A DNA stretch of 64,000 bases from Zygaena filipendulae (GCA_907165275.2 OU015651.1:4858501-4922500); one strand, 5' to 3'; positions 14,050 through 27,667 are shown, numbered from the stretch's first letter. Notes: generated by a model not told the origin, from the sequence alone. Program-made: numbers and translations.

Positions 14050-17000
14050 TATAATATAATTTACATACTATAAAAAATTATAAATCGAATAGATCAACGA
14101 TGTTTTTAATACCCTTAATAACTCGTGATAGAGCGAGTGGCATGAAAAAGGCAATATAAAAATAGACGATGGGGAGTGGGGGGGATTGAGGGTGAGGGGT
14201 CGATAGTCGGCGAGACTCGACGGAGGATCGCGGGGGGGGGGACTCAATTTGTAATATTTCACGAGCCAGTAGACGCTTATTAACAGGGCGTGCAAAAAAT
14301 CAACTCTACCCCTAGGTAGGTAGATTGCAAATGCGAGAATGTATACATTTGCTTGACTACTGTACTGTGAAATAAATTTTAAAATCATGCTTTCACTCAC
14401 TTTCATAATAACTTATAGGTATTTAGTTGGTATTAGTATTTATTTTTTTTCTTACAATACCGAGTTTTACATCGACTATAACTCGCCTTGTCTATAAAGG
14501 TAGAGCTTGCTTGCCCACGTTTTCTATCTAGTTTTTTAGACAAAGTGATATTGTAATGGTATAGCTATTGCCGTTAAAATTGAAAAATGGATGTAAAATA
14601 AACTAAAATTAAAGAATGTCACTTACCTAGGTACTATCGTAAATTCGTACCTAACTGATATGAATTTGAAAAGGTCATTTATAATAGCGATAGAATGTAT
14701 GTACCAGATACGTCCAACTACATATAACATTCTATAATTTTTACTACAACAAGTTTTAGAACCCGTACAAATCTTGGCATCTGCCACAGTTACCTACTTC
14801 GGTATTTTTTTTATCCATTATCTCGATGTTCATGTCTTTGAATGTCTTTGATGATAATGATCAGATTTGAATACGCTTTGTTTTAATTCTTTATTGTACA
14901 TTAAAGGAATAAAACATACTAAGTATTGTGCTTATTTAGCCGAGATTTTTAAATCGAGGATAAGGTTTTATGTCCAAAGTAGTATACCTACAGAATGATT
15001 TTTTCAAGTGAGCGTCCAATACTAAATTCGAAACAACGAGGAATTGCGAAAAATTCTCAATGGACTCTTGGGGCCGATTTTGTTAAACACTCAAATTACA
15101 TAATCAGACTTAAAAAAATATAAAACCATTAAACTTAATTCATTTTCATACGTCAGTTATAAATACATATAATCAAAAGGAAAGACATTAATCTTTTTAC
15201 AATGAAAAACCACTTTAACATCTTATAACCGAATTTTAAGTGGTTGCATCTTAAAATTGTATCATATTCTATAACACCCTCCCGCAACTCCGTCTCTGTT
15301 CCCGTAACTTTCTCGGGAGGTTATTAGTCGCGTCCCGGGGGAGGCAGCGGCGGAGGGGAGGGACGAGAGCGGTAGATCCACACGGCGCCTTCGACGGGAG
15401 GACACACTCAATGAATAGCTCTTTTTATGTACGAAATCGTTCCCTTTTATTGACCTAATCGACTGATACAGTTCTAATTTAACGGCATCATAGGAAAAAA
15501 AAATTGAGACGGACTTTTAGGTTATTAGTTTTTGTTATGTTGGTAGATACTAACTAATGGTACGTACCTACTAACGTATACACTATAGGTACATTTGAGG
15601 TGTTGCCAAACTGTAGCTAGGATCAAGTCCTGGACACTGAAGGTTTTCGAAAAAATAATAATACCTATTGGGGGTGTCAAAATTATTTTATCTATTCAGA
15701 AACGGCCGGTATAGGTATAACCGAGAACAGTAATGCCGTTGTCAGCTTAAGTTTGAACTGTAGCCATAATTAGAGTCAAACGGTACCGATTTCCAAATGC
15801 TAGGTAAATGGATGAATGCCGATGACATACACTAACATCACAGAAAACAGAATCCGAAAAGAAAAAAATAAGCTTTGACTAACTATCTATAGGACGCCGC
15901 TCGCATCACGCTATAAAATATAGGTAGGTACCTACCTACGTAGGTATATTACAAACTCTTATGTTGTGTTTTAATTTAACGGATGCACTACAGTCTAGCA
16001 AAAAGTTAGTTAAAAATAGATCTATAGTTCTTGCGAAAGAGTGTTGTTTTTTTTAAATACATATAGGCTAAATTGGTGTTGATGATTACAAGTTTTACTG
16101 TGTAAAACGGCGTGCGGTATCTTTTGAGAGCAATCAAAGATTTTCAAAATTTATCTGTCCGACTGTCTTCAACTATGGGCATCTGGCTGGGGCTGTCTTC
16201 GAGTACTTATGATGCGTTCATACCTACGCAAGCACAGATAAATACATAGTCATACTGCCAAACAAATAGAGGAATAGACAATTTTTTTTTAATCGTCAAT
16301 TTTCTGATTCTTCTTTCGCTTTACTAATTGCATTAGTAGATATTATCTAAAATATCTTCGATGCAATTATATTGCATACTTAACAATATAAGATTTTGCG
16401 TTACTTTGGTTCAAAGTATAGGCAGTTGATGCTGATGGTGTAAGAGTAGGTACATGTCAACTTGTACACATAGGAAAAACAGAAACGCCCTTTCTGTTAA
16501 TAGGTAGAAAGAACCATTTAAACTATACGTAGAGATATTGAAATCGTTCATTTAGACAAAGTTATGTTTGAGAAGATTGTTGCCACACCAATATAACTCT
16601 AGAAATGGTAGTGTATGGTTGATTTTTCCAAAACGATTCATCGGAGAGTTACTATGTCGTGTTGAAGTGTGTAGGGCGGGCCGCCCAACCGTTTAGCGAC
16701 CGTTTAACGAAAGCCTCGAGGTGAACGCCGAGGACACACCCACGAGGGCGAAGTATATTTTCTAAACCTTTTCATATTTAATAAGGCAAGCTTTAGGTAC
16801 ATAATTTTTTTATTTACCTACTTCTTGTAGATAGGTTTCTTTTCAGGTAGTGTAGGTATACTGATTTGCCAAATCATAAAGTAAACTTTTGGAAAAACAA
16901 CGATGTGATTTGGATTTTTTTTATTGATTAATAATAATTTATGAATGTAGGTATAAAAACTGAGAGATACCTGACTGATTTAAATACTTAACACAATATA

Positions 17001-17515
17001 TAGAGCTGTACCTACTAAAATAATGCTACAGATATATATAATAGATATTATTTAGTGTTAGGATATATACAACTGAGAAGTATTAAAAATTCAAATCTTA
17101 AACTGAGCTGAAAATTTGAAATATATATTATGTAATTAAATAAAAAACAGCTAGGTACTTATTTAATAATAAGTAAATTTGTAACCTATATAGTTTATAT
17201 TACTAAAACTAACACGATTTACAAATGTATAGCAACCTGCAGGCAAAGTAACCTGGGATACCTACCTACGTTAATCGACATGGAACGTTGGTATCCCCAA
17301 AGAGAGGACGCACTGCACGGTTCCAATTTAAAACATCGTTTATTTTTGCGAGAGCAGTCTCACTTCCATTCCCCACGCTGTAGTCTGTACCGACCGATCA
17401 ATATCAGTTCGACTGTAAAAGCAGTGGGCTTGTTTTTTTTGTTCATTTATTGCCTAAAGTTAAATGGGTTTTCAATAAAAATTTCTGTTAATAAATAGAA
17501 ATAGCCAAGCCAAAT
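14050..17515. other. Intergenic, no gene seen
   Basis: Includes a poly-G/purine patch at 14,165-14,250 and a GC-rich patch at 15,300-15,400 (CGGGGGAGGCAGCGGCGGAG). No coding frame supported. The rest is AT-rich with scattered TACC words. Confidence 0.4.
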
Positions 17516-17834
17516 GGGCATGTAGACTAATTTTTATTTTTTAGTCCGTCTTATAGACTATTAAAAAATATTAGACACGTATTTTTTCTTTTTTTACGTA
17601 ATCAAAAAATAACGGCGATATATTGAGTTGAAATTTCGCGTGACGTCACTATTCTGACAGTTCTTATGGCGGTTTTATCGGTTAGTGACGTCACGACCCC
17701 CTCGCCCTAATCTTTAATGCGCTTTATCTCTGTATATTTTAATTTATTTGAAAAAGCAAAAAATACGTGTCTATTGTTTTTTATTTTCTTACTGACGGAC
17801 TAATTAGAATTTTGATTTTCAAAAGTAGTACACC
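17516..17834 (+). mobile_element. MITE of the TGACGTCA family
   Basis: GGGCATGTAGACTAATTTTT, TTTAGTCCGTCTTATAGAC, TGACGTCA near 17641 and 17685, then CTGACGGACTAATTAGAATT. Nearly identical to the copy at 40613. A Helitron-like fragment abuts its right end. Confidence 0.82.
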
Positions 17835-17975
17835 ATCACGCGTGAATGGCTGGACCGATCGCAATTAAATTTTGCATAGTTACACGTTTTCAGGGGTACA
17901 GAGAAGTACATAGCGTACTTTTTATCCCGAAATTCCCGCGGGAACTCCGAATGAAACCGCGGGGGACAGCTATAG
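17835..17975 (+). mobile_element. Helitron-like element, family A, 5'-truncated
   Basis: GGCTGGACCGATCGCAATTA, TTTTATCCCGAAATTCCCGC, then a shortened hairpin (TGAAACCGCGGGGGACAGCTA). Directly joined to the MITE on its left. Confidence 0.7.
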
Positions 17976-18054
17976 TTGCTTATAAAATTTACCATTTTCT
18001 CGCTGGAAATTCTAATAGCACTTAATAAAAGTCGTATGTACCCTGATGATGATG

Positions 18055-18120
18055 AAATACATATGTATAAATGCATTGAAAACCAAATATGGTTTTCAAT
18101 CCATTTATACATATGTATTT
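18055..18120. other. 66-bp hairpin, 31-bp stem with one mismatch
   Basis: The left arm (18055-18085) and right arm (18090-18120) are reverse complements at 30 of 31 positions around a four-base loop AATA. The arms contain ACATATGTATAAATG and TTGAAAACCA. It could be a folded-back short transposon, or a source of hairpin RNA. It lacks the bulges usual for a miRNA precursor. Confidence 0.8.
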
Positions 18121-18450
18121 ATTTTATCTCGTAATCAGGTAAGAAAAATAATTATTTATACACTTAAACGTGAAATTCCTTCACGATCAATGTAATACAT
18201 AACAATATTGTTGAGTAATTATTTATCGATTACTCAGTAATTGCTTACTACGTGCCTTAATAAAAATATGATTGAATTGCAAGTATAATAACGACGATTA
18301 TAAAGTATTAAAAATATAGGAAAATAAGTCATGCAATCGAGAAATATTTCCCAGTGACTTTATGATTTTACCTCGTAGAAACGCAATAAGTAGGTACTTA
18401 TTATTATTGACCATATGCCTATACACTTCCTATAATATGTCACACTATCC

Positions 18451-18664
18451 GCCGCACTCAGAGTCGATTTTAATGATTACTTAGTTAAGTATAGATATTT
18501 AAAACAAAACTGTCGCAATCAGACAAGTTAAAAAATTAGTGTTAGTTGGCATTTAACTAATTAAATTACGTCTCATTAAATGCCAATTAACATTAATTTG
18601 CGGCAGTTTTGTTTTAAAAATCTATACTTAACTAAGTAATCATTAAAGTCGACTCTGAGTGCGG
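18451..18664. mobile_element. Foldback MITE with long arms (GCCGCACTCAGAGTCG ends)
   Basis: Left arm: GCCGCACTCAGAGTCG, TTAATGATTACTTAGTTAAG, ACAAAACTGTCGCAA. The right arm is the inverse over roughly 100 bases. A second inner inverted pair is GGCATTTAACTAATTAA / TTAATGCCAATTAA-like. One-armed copies lie at 24135 and 50173. Confidence 0.8.
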
Positions 18665-19973
18665 CCGTAAATCTTATCAGATTATTCTTATAATTTTATA
18701 ATATCTATTAATCTGATCTTACATATTTAAAACGAATCGATGGCAGAATAAATATCGTATAGGGTAGTCTTGATAGTAATTATGCAGCATTTTTTGTTAT
18801 TTATCTCAGCACACAGTGCCACCTCTAATTGATTAGTCATCCAAAAGAGTCAAATATAAGACAATGCACAATTGAATTTTTTTCAAAGAGCCATTTTTTT
18901 CTTTTTGCTTTAGTATAGGATATTTTGCGTTGAAAAAATTTTTACTTATCTCTTACGAGTCAAGATATCCGTAAGATAGTAATATTTCGTGCGTGTATAC
19001 CTACTAAACATTTCGTGGAAGAGCCGCAGCCATGGAGTCAAAGAGTCGCCAGCCGCAGGTTGCCGACCACTACACTACACTGTCGATAATCTTCTAGTAA
19101 AATCACATCTCATTCTGAAAAATTCATTGCCTATATAAGTAACTAGTTTTGTCAATGTATAAATACCATAAATAAATAATAAGTTACATAAGTGTGTAGG
19201 TAAATTTTAAAACGTAGGTATTTATTTAATATTAAAAATTGATATAACACGACGCCCGCACTCGCTCTTCTTCTCTTTCATGTTTTGAATACGAAATCAG
19301 AACAGGAATAGGCAGCCATGTTGCTCTTAGCACCCTTTAATGGAGTTCTGATATTTTGGAATAAACTAAAGTGCCGTGATTAAAGTGTAAATGAGGTGAA
19401 TTGATGTTTTGGCGCGTACTCGAAGTGACTCCACGCCACTGGGGGTATTAAGAGACTTTTAATATTGAATGAGCGAACAAAAGTCAGTGGGAATCTCTCG
19501 CACTCTACTTTTTTTCATAGCTATATCTAAGATAGTGAGTGATCCTAAAAAAATAATTTTGTATGAAGATTTTGGGCCAGTTTTTAATGTAGGTAGGTAT
19601 CTATACCAGTTACAGCGGTTTAGGTTGCAGGTCTCTTAGCGCGCCCTTTTTAATGTTTACGCGACCCTGGCGGCTGCCAACCCGCCCTCTATAGCTATGA
19701 TGCTGCATACTAGGAAAAGTAGACATAGCAATCTCATAAACAAACTGTAGCCGGTGCCCGCAGCCTCAATGGGGTAATGAAGATTTCATCAATCAGTTTT
19801 TGTCCTTTACCTGCCTGTTTAAGTATTCGCTGAGCTAGACACCAAACGTGTGAGGCGCATAAATGGATCGTCAATCTGCGCAGGGAGGCCGGAAACGCGA
19901 CTAGATGCATGAGGAAAAGATGGAGGGAGGTGTTATGCTTTGGGAGGATTTCAACAGCAAATCGGCATCTGAC
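18665..19973. other. Intergenic, no gene seen
   Basis: A mix of AT-rich sequence and moderately GC-rich, possibly old retroelement-derived pieces (19,010-19,080; 19,610-19,700; 19,850-19,960). No translated motif was found. Confidence 0.35.
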
Positions 19974-20177
19974 TATACTAATATCTGTTATAAAGAGCTA
20001 AAGTTAGTGTTGTGAGCTTGTGAATTGTGAGTTTGTGACGTTGTAGGGGGTTTTGAAAATTATTTCACTGATAGGAAGCTACGATAGTCCTGAATGACAT
20101 AGGGTAGGTACTTTTGATCCCGAAATTCCCACGGAAACTCTGAAATTATCGCGGGTGAAATCGCGGGAGACAGCTAG
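19974..20177 (+). mobile_element. Helitron-like element, family C
   Basis: ATACTAATATCTGTTATAAA start, GAGTTTGTGACGTTGTAGGG, then ATCGCGGGTGAAATCGCGGG and CAGCTAGT. Related to the array at 39211. Confidence 0.75.
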
Positions 20178-22256
20178 TTGATGATAAAAATTAATCTTAA
20201 ACCTTAATACTAGGTACTCTACTGAAGCTCAGTTTGCCAAAATAAAAAACTCAATGTACATATCTACCTAACCGGAAAACATATAGAAAATATTTCTTCT
20301 TGAATGGAATTGACTAAAGGTTATGGAAATTTAAATCTAAAATTAATAATTTTATAATCCGCATCAATTCCGTATCTAGTGAGATTAAAATAAGACTTTT
20401 ATGCCTAAATTTTGTTAAATTGGACTTTTGCCAAGTTCTTATTTGGTTTGTAAACTACGTTTATTACATATGTACCTAAATCACTCGTTTATTCGCTGAA
20501 GAGGGTAGTAGACAAAGTACCTAGACTCATTTTATGGGTAAGTATATCTTTTCTTAGGCCTTAAGAGAAACTAAAACGTTATCGAAACTCACACTAGGCG
20601 GGATGTTTAGTTAATATTTGTAGCACACCTGCAAATTATGATATCTATAACAAATTATATTTAGCAAGTCCTCACTTACAAAGTTTCTATGAAGCAAAGC
20701 AGTTGAGTTCGTGTTACAAATCCACAATTAGCAGGCACATAGCTCAGTTTATACCAGCGTTTAAATTCGTTAGAAACGGCTACGTAGGATTTATTCGTAG
20801 ATTCGTCAAAGACTATTTTAATGAAAAATTTAATATTATAACATTACCTATTTGTAATATGTACTCAGGTGTATTATATGAGAAACCAGTTTATTAAGAA
20901 ACAGAGTTGTAGAATATTTTTTAATTGCTCAAGTTTCGTTTGTTTTTTGTTTTCTTTTTATTTATTTTTTCTTTATTTCTTTTTTTATCCCGTCATTATA
21001 ATATGATCTGGTGTCATGAACTAATATGCGATTTTACACATAGTAAGTAGCCCATCTAGCGAGCACTTAGTCTTTGGCGCCTCCATCACTTGCGTATGAG
21101 AGTTGCGTAGCTCGCTAAGTGGATCTCCATTTTAACTCCTGAAACAAGCCGGTTGAGGCTTTCAGTTGGATCTCGACATTTGCATGATTGGCATTACGCT
21201 GATTACCCTTACCACTCCCCGCCGCGCCGCGCCGCCGGTCGCTCGCCCCTCGTACCGTAAAACATTCGAATTGTGCCTACCTACTTACCACAGAATGTGT
21301 CGTTTATTTGTTAAAACGTATGTAAATACAGATTTTAGTGTTTTCATAAACTATATATTAATATAACTTGTAGTGAGGAATTTTATGTAAACAGGTATAA
21401 TAATTTTATGTACCTGTAGGTAGGTAAATAAAATAGTTTTATTTCGCATATCTTTATTATATAATGTATTTATATACTTGTATTGTAATGTATTTGTATT
21501 GTAATGTAGTGTAATGTATTTATAAATTATTCCATCAAAGCATAACTGGACATAATCTTATAATTTTGAGACAAATAAAAAAATCGAGGGTTCGATTCCT
21601 GAACTTTATGTGATGAACGCCGAATTCCAATTTCCAGATAGAGCGTGTACTTATAATAAATAATATGTAGTACCTATCTACAGAAGTACAACTTTATGTT
21701 GGTTTCCACGATACAAGGATAAATATGTGCCTACGTATATTTTATGTGCTTGGTGCAAGTGAGCTCAAGTGGATATTATGTGCATTCCACGTGAATTTAA
21801 TTATTGTATTAGGTAGATATTTATATCTGTAATTTTGATTGTAAAACTACCTAAAAAGCGTCTTCTCCCCAATTATAACGAACGGTCCAACGAGGTGTTC
21901 CCCCCACCCGGCCGCGCGCCCCTCCCCCCCCACAATTCACACCTTGCTCAACGGAGAGAGCTTCAGAAAGTGTCGTTTAAAGCATATGCAAATTGATGTT
22001 TTAAAATTGTAGGGAGCGAACGACGCTTTAGTCCCAGAAGCACTTGCGAACATCAAAATGTAAATTTACCCTTTTATGTTTACAAATCTTGTAAATGAAC
22101 GCGCACACTTTATTGACTCTAACACGATCAACATTGACGACGACCTACTGCAGACCTAGAAAAAAAGTATTAGCTGCAGGTATAACTCTAGTATGATACA
22201 GATGATATACTTACAGACTTACCGACTGGCATAAAGTATTATCTGTATCTTTACAT
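20178..22256. other. Intergenic, no gene seen
   Basis: Includes C-rich sequence at 21,895-21,935, and a repeat-free stretch at 21,955-22,130 with ATATGCAAATTGATG (POU-octamer-like). Small ORFs are not supported. Confidence 0.4.
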
Positions 22257-22573
22257 CTATATAAATAAAATTGAAGTGTCTGTTTGTGATTCCAAATTAA
22301 CAACTTTTCACCAAATGCATATGAAAGTAAATACTTACATAATAATAAGTACTTACATTAAAAAAAAAAAAACAATTTATAAAAATTTTCTCTGTCTGTC
22401 AGTTTGTTCCGACTAATCTCTGAAACGACTGGACTGATTTTAACGGGGCTTTCACTGGCAGATAACTGATTAGCTACTGATTATAAGAAGTAACTTAGGT
22501 TTTTTATTTTAGAAAAAAATAGTTCCTGCGGGAATTCAGAAATTCCTGCGGGTGACACCGCGGGGCACAACTA
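22257..22573 (+). mobile_element. Helitron-like element, ATAAAATTGAAGTGTC subtype
   Basis: CTATATAAATAAAATTGAAG start, CGACTGGACTGATTTTAACG body, palindrome CCTGCGGGAATTC, then GCGGGTGACACCGCGGGGCA and CAACTA. The CTAG has decayed. Abuts the next copy. Confidence 0.68.
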
Positions 22574-22758
22574 TCCCTACAAATATTATGAATGTGAAAG
22601 TAGCTCTGTCTGTCTGTTACGCTTTTACACCTTAACGGCTCAACCGATCATCATGAAATTTTACATAGACATTATCAGGGGTACAGAGAAGGAGATAGGG
22701 TGATTTTTGTCCAGGAATTCCCGCGGGAACTCCAAAATTCACCGCGGGACAGAGCTAG
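22574..22758 (+). mobile_element. Helitron-like element, family A
   Basis: TCCCTACAAATATTATGAAT start immediately after the previous element, CGGCTCAACCGATCATCATG, and a shortened hairpin before GAGCTAGT. Confidence 0.78.
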
Positions 22759-23764
22759 TTATATAATAAATTAATAATCAATACTAATAATTACAATAAA
22801 TTGTTTTTTAATTGGCTTCAGCTGTTCCTTTTTCACGGCAAAACCGCTGAGAGGATTTAGTTAAATAGCGGTTGATGATCCCTAGGAAAGGATATACTAG
22901 GCTAGGTATATCTACTCTAGAGATCATTTAGCATTTCAATACATTGTCTTTTAGATAAAAATATATTTAGACAATAAAATTAACCAACCAACAAGAAAAT
23001 TAATTTTCAGCTAAGTATGTAGATCATTAAGAACCAATTTTTTAAGTCAGATTTAAAAATTACTTATACCATCTACAATTTACAAAGTAAATAATCCGGT
23101 AAACATACAATATTATGACGTAACAAATATTTTCAAAAGTATTATTGTATCTACCTACCAAAGTTAGCATAACGTCTCCTGTGACGCGGTCATTTAAAAA
23201 AAAAACTGCACGATTGCGAGTTACTGTGAAAATCGGGCTGAAATGCCTCGGGTCAGCCCACCACCTTTTTAATTAATGCTTAACTATAGTATTTACCTAT
23301 GTATCTTTCTTAATCGAGCACAAACGCTATAAAAGCAGAAATGAAAGTGGTATACATATATGTATACCAACATAATATGCTTCATTCGAAAGGTATTAGG
23401 TACGCAGACACGCAAAAAGAAAAAGAAGAAGAACCTGTACGAACTGTTCTCTACAAATGCGGGAGAGGAAACTTTCGTTAAGTCTCATATGAGGGATTTA
23501 CAATGAATTTGCCACAATGTTTTCTTGACTTTCCGCGTTATAACTAACGTATGGTTAATAATATTGATTACGTTTTGTAAATCTCCGTTTACCGTGAGTA
23601 AAGTGAGAAGTAGGAAGAGGCCGGCGTCGCTCGGTCGGCTGCGCCCGCGCCGTCGCGCCGCGCTCTCAGCGGATTAGGTTACGCGTGCGCAACTAGGTAC
23701 GCCAACTTATCCCCAATAGAGAATACCTATTACCTATACTTAATAACTTGAGATTATGCATGAG
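22759..23764. other. Intergenic, no gene seen
   Basis: AT-rich, with a GC-rich patch at 23,610-23,700 (CTGCGCCCGCGCCGTCGCGC) without a coding frame. Confidence 0.4.
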
Positions 23765-23970
23765 CAAGCTGTTCCCCGCGGTTTCACCAGCGTTGATTTC
23801 CAAGTTCACGAAAGAATGCCGGGACCAAAAGTACTCTATGCCCTAGTCCTAGCCCTAGTATATTCTCTGTCAGCAACGTGTAATGGGTGTGTCAAATTTC
23901 ATGATGATCGGTTGAGTAGAAAAGGAATGAAAACGTAACAAACAAACACATTCGCGTTTACAATAGTAAG
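23765..23970 (-). mobile_element. Helitron-like element, family A
   Basis: AGCTGTTCCCCGCGGTTTCA at the left, ATTTCATGATGATCGGTTGA, and CATTCGCGTTTACAATAGTA, then AGGAT at the right (5' end on the minus strand). A short spurious ORF crosses it. Confidence 0.75.
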
Positions 23971-24134
23971 GATTTTATTTTATTATGGTAACAAGAAAGA
24001 GTAATTGATTTCATTAATTGATGTATTTAAAAATTGTTAAAATTTAACGTTTTGCCCAAATTCAAGCTTTATAAAAAGGACATTTCAGAAAGTGGCATTC
24101 AAACCAATCATTAAGTAAAAGTTTGTCAATCGAT

Positions 24135-24255
24135 CGCACTCAGAGTCGCTTTAATGATTACTTAATTTTAAGTAAATATTTTAAAAACAAAACTGCCGCA
24201 CACTGAGAAGTTAACTAAATTAATTTTAATTAGGATTTAACTAAATTGTTTACTT
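24135..24255. mobile_element. One arm of the GCCGCACTCAGAGTCG foldback MITE
   Basis: CGCACTCAGAGTCGCTTTAA, TGATTACTTAATTTTAAG, AACAAAACTGCCGCA, followed by TTAACTAAATT sequence. No opposite arm is seen nearby. Confidence 0.65.
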
Positions 24256-25361
24256 CAGTTTAGTGTCAATGTAAGCTCTAATATAGGTAGAGTCTTAGAA
24301 AAGTCATATTATACTGTCTAAAATTCACGTATTTTTATTATTTTAAAGTTATACAATACTTATAGCTAATGATATTATGAGTATTTATACGTATCATTTA
24401 AGTAATTTAATAAAATTTAATGACAGGGTGTTGATTACCGAATGTCATATTTTTCGTTCGTTTAAACTTGCGGCCAGCCAGCCAGCGACGCGAGAAACGC
24501 GCGTTACGCCTCATGACTATTTGTGGCGACACAAACATTCTTACGATATCGATATCCGATTACTGTTCACAACCTAACAATATACATAATATTGTAAATA
24601 CTTCAATTTATCTTATATAAGCACTAACATAATACAATTGCATGTATGTAGGAATCACTTGCAAATTAAAAAGGAAAAAAATACATGAGTGAGTGAGGCG
24701 ACAGATAAAAAATCGATTGCTTATGGTCCCTACAAAATTTCAATAAATTTTGGTAGCTTATGTTGTTTAACCATGTAACTCGTTAAGTATTCATTAATCT
24801 CTACATCAATATGTACCATATTAACTTGTTGGGATTTCCTATAATTTTAAAGAGATAAGATACATACAACACCTATAAATTCGCTTATTAAACTCATATC
24901 TCAAGCTAGATACTATAAAGGCATTTTCTATCAGTCAACCCAAATAATTATATCTAATTTGAAACCGTTGAGCATAGTTTATCTATGAAAACTAACAAGA
25001 CTACCGGTTTCGTTGGCTCGTAAGTCGTATAATTATGAACCGCGACCGCAGGGCACAGTCCATCCGAGCTGTCCCTTCGCGTCGCGTCGCTTGTAATCGC
25101 AGCATCCTCCCCGAGCCACTGAATCGAGAGCATCGCTGGCTCCCTTACATACCAACAGATACACATCACGGCGAGTATCATGTTCACATACTCTATTAAA
25201 CACATGATCAACATCTATGAGAATTGTGTTTGACCACAGTTTATTTTAGTAACGGCTTGCTTTCGGATTAACGGTTCCGAACTCCGGTAATTATATCGAT
25301 ATGTAATATTATTGTAACTATACAGGATGCAAGTTGAAACGAGGTGCAGCCTAACTAATAG
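24256..25361. other. Intergenic, no gene seen
   Basis: AT-rich, with a GC-richer span at 25,040-25,150. No supported ORF. Confidence 0.4.
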
Positions 25362-25552
25362 GTACCTATTATAAATGCGAAAGTGAGTTTGTTTGTTTGT
25401 TACGCTTTCACGCCTTAACGGCTCCACCGATCATCATGAAATTTTGCATGAACGTTGTCAGGGGTACAGAGAAGGACATATCGTACCTTTAATCCCTTAA
25501 TTTTCGCGGGAACTCCGAAATTAACGCGGGTGAAACCGCGGGGAACAGCTAG
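25362..25552 (+). mobile_element. Helitron-like element, family A
   Basis: ACCTATTATAAATGCGAAAG start, (GTTT)n, CACGCCTTAACGGCTCCACC, and ACGCGGGTGAAACCGCGGGG, then CAGCTAGT. Confidence 0.8.
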
Positions 25553-26252
25553 TATTTAAATAATTCAAGTGCATGTAATTTACAAATAACGGTGATTTTT
25601 AAATCCGAATGAACTAGTTATTTTTTATTTTTCTCTCTGTGTATTTGTGTATACTCAGCATGATATTTGTATAAACCACATTTTAGCAGATATACGAGTA
25701 GGTACTTAACCTATGCACTGTGAAAAACTGCAAGGGAATCCAACACTTAATAACTAACGCACGCTGCATGTAGATACGAAGGAGCGATTTCGTCTAAATA
25801 TGTACAGTAAAACACTATAGGTACGTAACTACGTATAGGTACCTTGCATTAATAATGAGTTATACCTAGGTACAAACTGTCGTATTTTTACCAATAAATA
25901 TAATAATCTTGTAGATATTAGACCATCAAAATAATGTTAAATATTAAAAAAGAGTTTCACCGTACTTGTTATATTATATCCAGTAAATGACTGTATAAAC
26001 CTATATAGGCAATCATATTTCTATAGACCTTGAAGATAGTTCAAGTCAGACTGCTGTGTGCGTAGCGGGCTGCGGTCGCCGCGGCTCAGTTGGTAATCGG
26101 TCGATAATCTCGACTAAACACTGATCAACTGCTGGTTTGCTGCTGCGCTCGTGGTTAGAGACCGGCCGCAGTTGTATCGGGTTCAACTTTGTAAGATTTT
26201 ATTATCTAATTACGTATACATATGATGAGAATGATTGCATTATTTTGTAACT
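25553..26252. other. Intergenic, no gene seen
   Basis: AT-rich with a GC-richer stretch at 26,040-26,190. No RNA fold or frame recognised. Confidence 0.4.
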
Positions 26253-26455
26253 ATTCCCCGCGGTTTCACCCGCGTTAATTTCGGAGATCCCGCAGAAATT
26301 CCGGGATAAAAAGTAGGTACCTACCGTAGGTACCTTTATCCATATTTGGACTCCTGACAACGTGTAAGTATACAAAATTTCATGTTGTTCGGTTGAGTAT
26401 AGTTAAAGCGTAAAAGTGTAACAAACAAATAAATAACTCCATTTCGCATTAACCT
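26253..26455 (-). mobile_element. Helitron-like element, family A
   Basis: TATTCCCCGCGGTTTCACCC, an internal near-palindrome TAGGTACCTACCGTAGGTACC, and a CATTTCGCATTAACCTAATA end. CTAG has become CTAT. Confidence 0.75.
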
Positions 26456-26466
26456 AATATTAATTA

Positions 26467-26555
26467 CTAGCTGTTCCCGCGATTTCACCGGCGTCAACTT
26501 TGGAGTTCCTGCGGGAGTCCTGGCATAAAAAGTACCCTATGTCCTTTTCTACCTA
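26467..26555 (-). mobile_element. Helitron-like 3' end fragment
   Basis: CTAGCTGTTCCCGCGATTTC, then CCTGCGGGAGTCCTGGCATA and CCTATGTCC. The 5' half is absent. Same orientation as its neighbour. Confidence 0.7.
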
Positions 26556-27667
26556 CTTCCAAACTAAGTATTTATATCTAACGCGATAACTCCTAAAAAC
26601 AAAAGTGGTGTTCCAAATCTCTAATATTGTAATAACAAAACTCTGATAAAAAAACTGTATAAAAAGACGCTAAATAAAAGGTAGGAACAAATTAATTCAT
26701 AAACTAAAGCTAGTACATAAATGAATGTATAATAAGAAACGGAGTCCCGCTCGGAAAGCATTCATATTAATAAAACTTCAGTTTTTTGCTACCAATAACT
26801 ATGATTACTTCGTGTAAAACGGTTATTTCTTGCTATTAGCTATTCTGCCTTTCGAAAACTACTACCTCCTCTAGCTTAGGTAGGTATAGGTCTTAAGAGG
26901 CTGTGTAAAAAAATGGTTCTTAAAGCTTCAGAAATTATAAAGAGCCTATCTACTAAAAATAGGAGTTTGATTTTCGGATATACCTACCTAGCCCAATGTT
27001 AATTGAGCATAGCCATCATTACAACACACAGTTACTTACATCAGTGTTTATCTTACAGAAGTTTGAGACTTTATTTATTAATTTACTATAGATAAAAAGG
27101 GAGGGAAAAAATACGTTTTTTTTTTTTAGTCCTTCTCCCTCGAAAACATACGTTACCTACGTTCTCTATCATGCATCCGTTTTAAAATTCGGTATATCAC
27201 TGTATTTTCACCATTGAATTATTTTTCGACATAGCCCCTTATTTTATAGAAGAGAATCGCATCAGCGCAATCCAGTTTCCACGTCATTACCTCGGCGGCG
27301 GATACAAAAATATTATTAATTTTAACGTATGAAAGGAAATGTGCAATTTATATGATACTAATATGTTGAATTTTGTACGTATTCTATTAAAGAACTACAA
27401 AATAGAAAATTTTACCTACGAGTCTTTTGCAGGGGCTTTCCGTATACCTAATTCAGTGTATCTTTAATAAGATTATGGACGAAACTTTTCAAAAGTTTAG
27501 TAATTAGTTAATTCTATAGATGTAATTACCTATTCAGTAATCTTGTAACAAACAATAGGTATACCTACTTAAACTTGTAGTGACATTAAAATTTACCTAT
27601 ATACCTACCTATAAGAGATACCTATATACATCTAAGTAATTATCTAAAGGCATTTTTATTATAATTA
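26556..27667. other. Intergenic, no gene seen
   Basis: AT-rich with poly-T at 27,115-27,127 and many TACC words. Nothing else recognised. Confidence 0.4.

Noticed and set aside
14068..14406. 112-codon minus-strand ORF
   Set aside because: Low-complexity poly-C/purine region next to a Helitron tail; no domain or splice support.
26040..26190. Possible tRNA-like or SINE sequence
   Set aside because: CTCAGTTGGTAATCGG resembles a tRNA A-box at first sight, but no B-box or cloverleaf could be formed.
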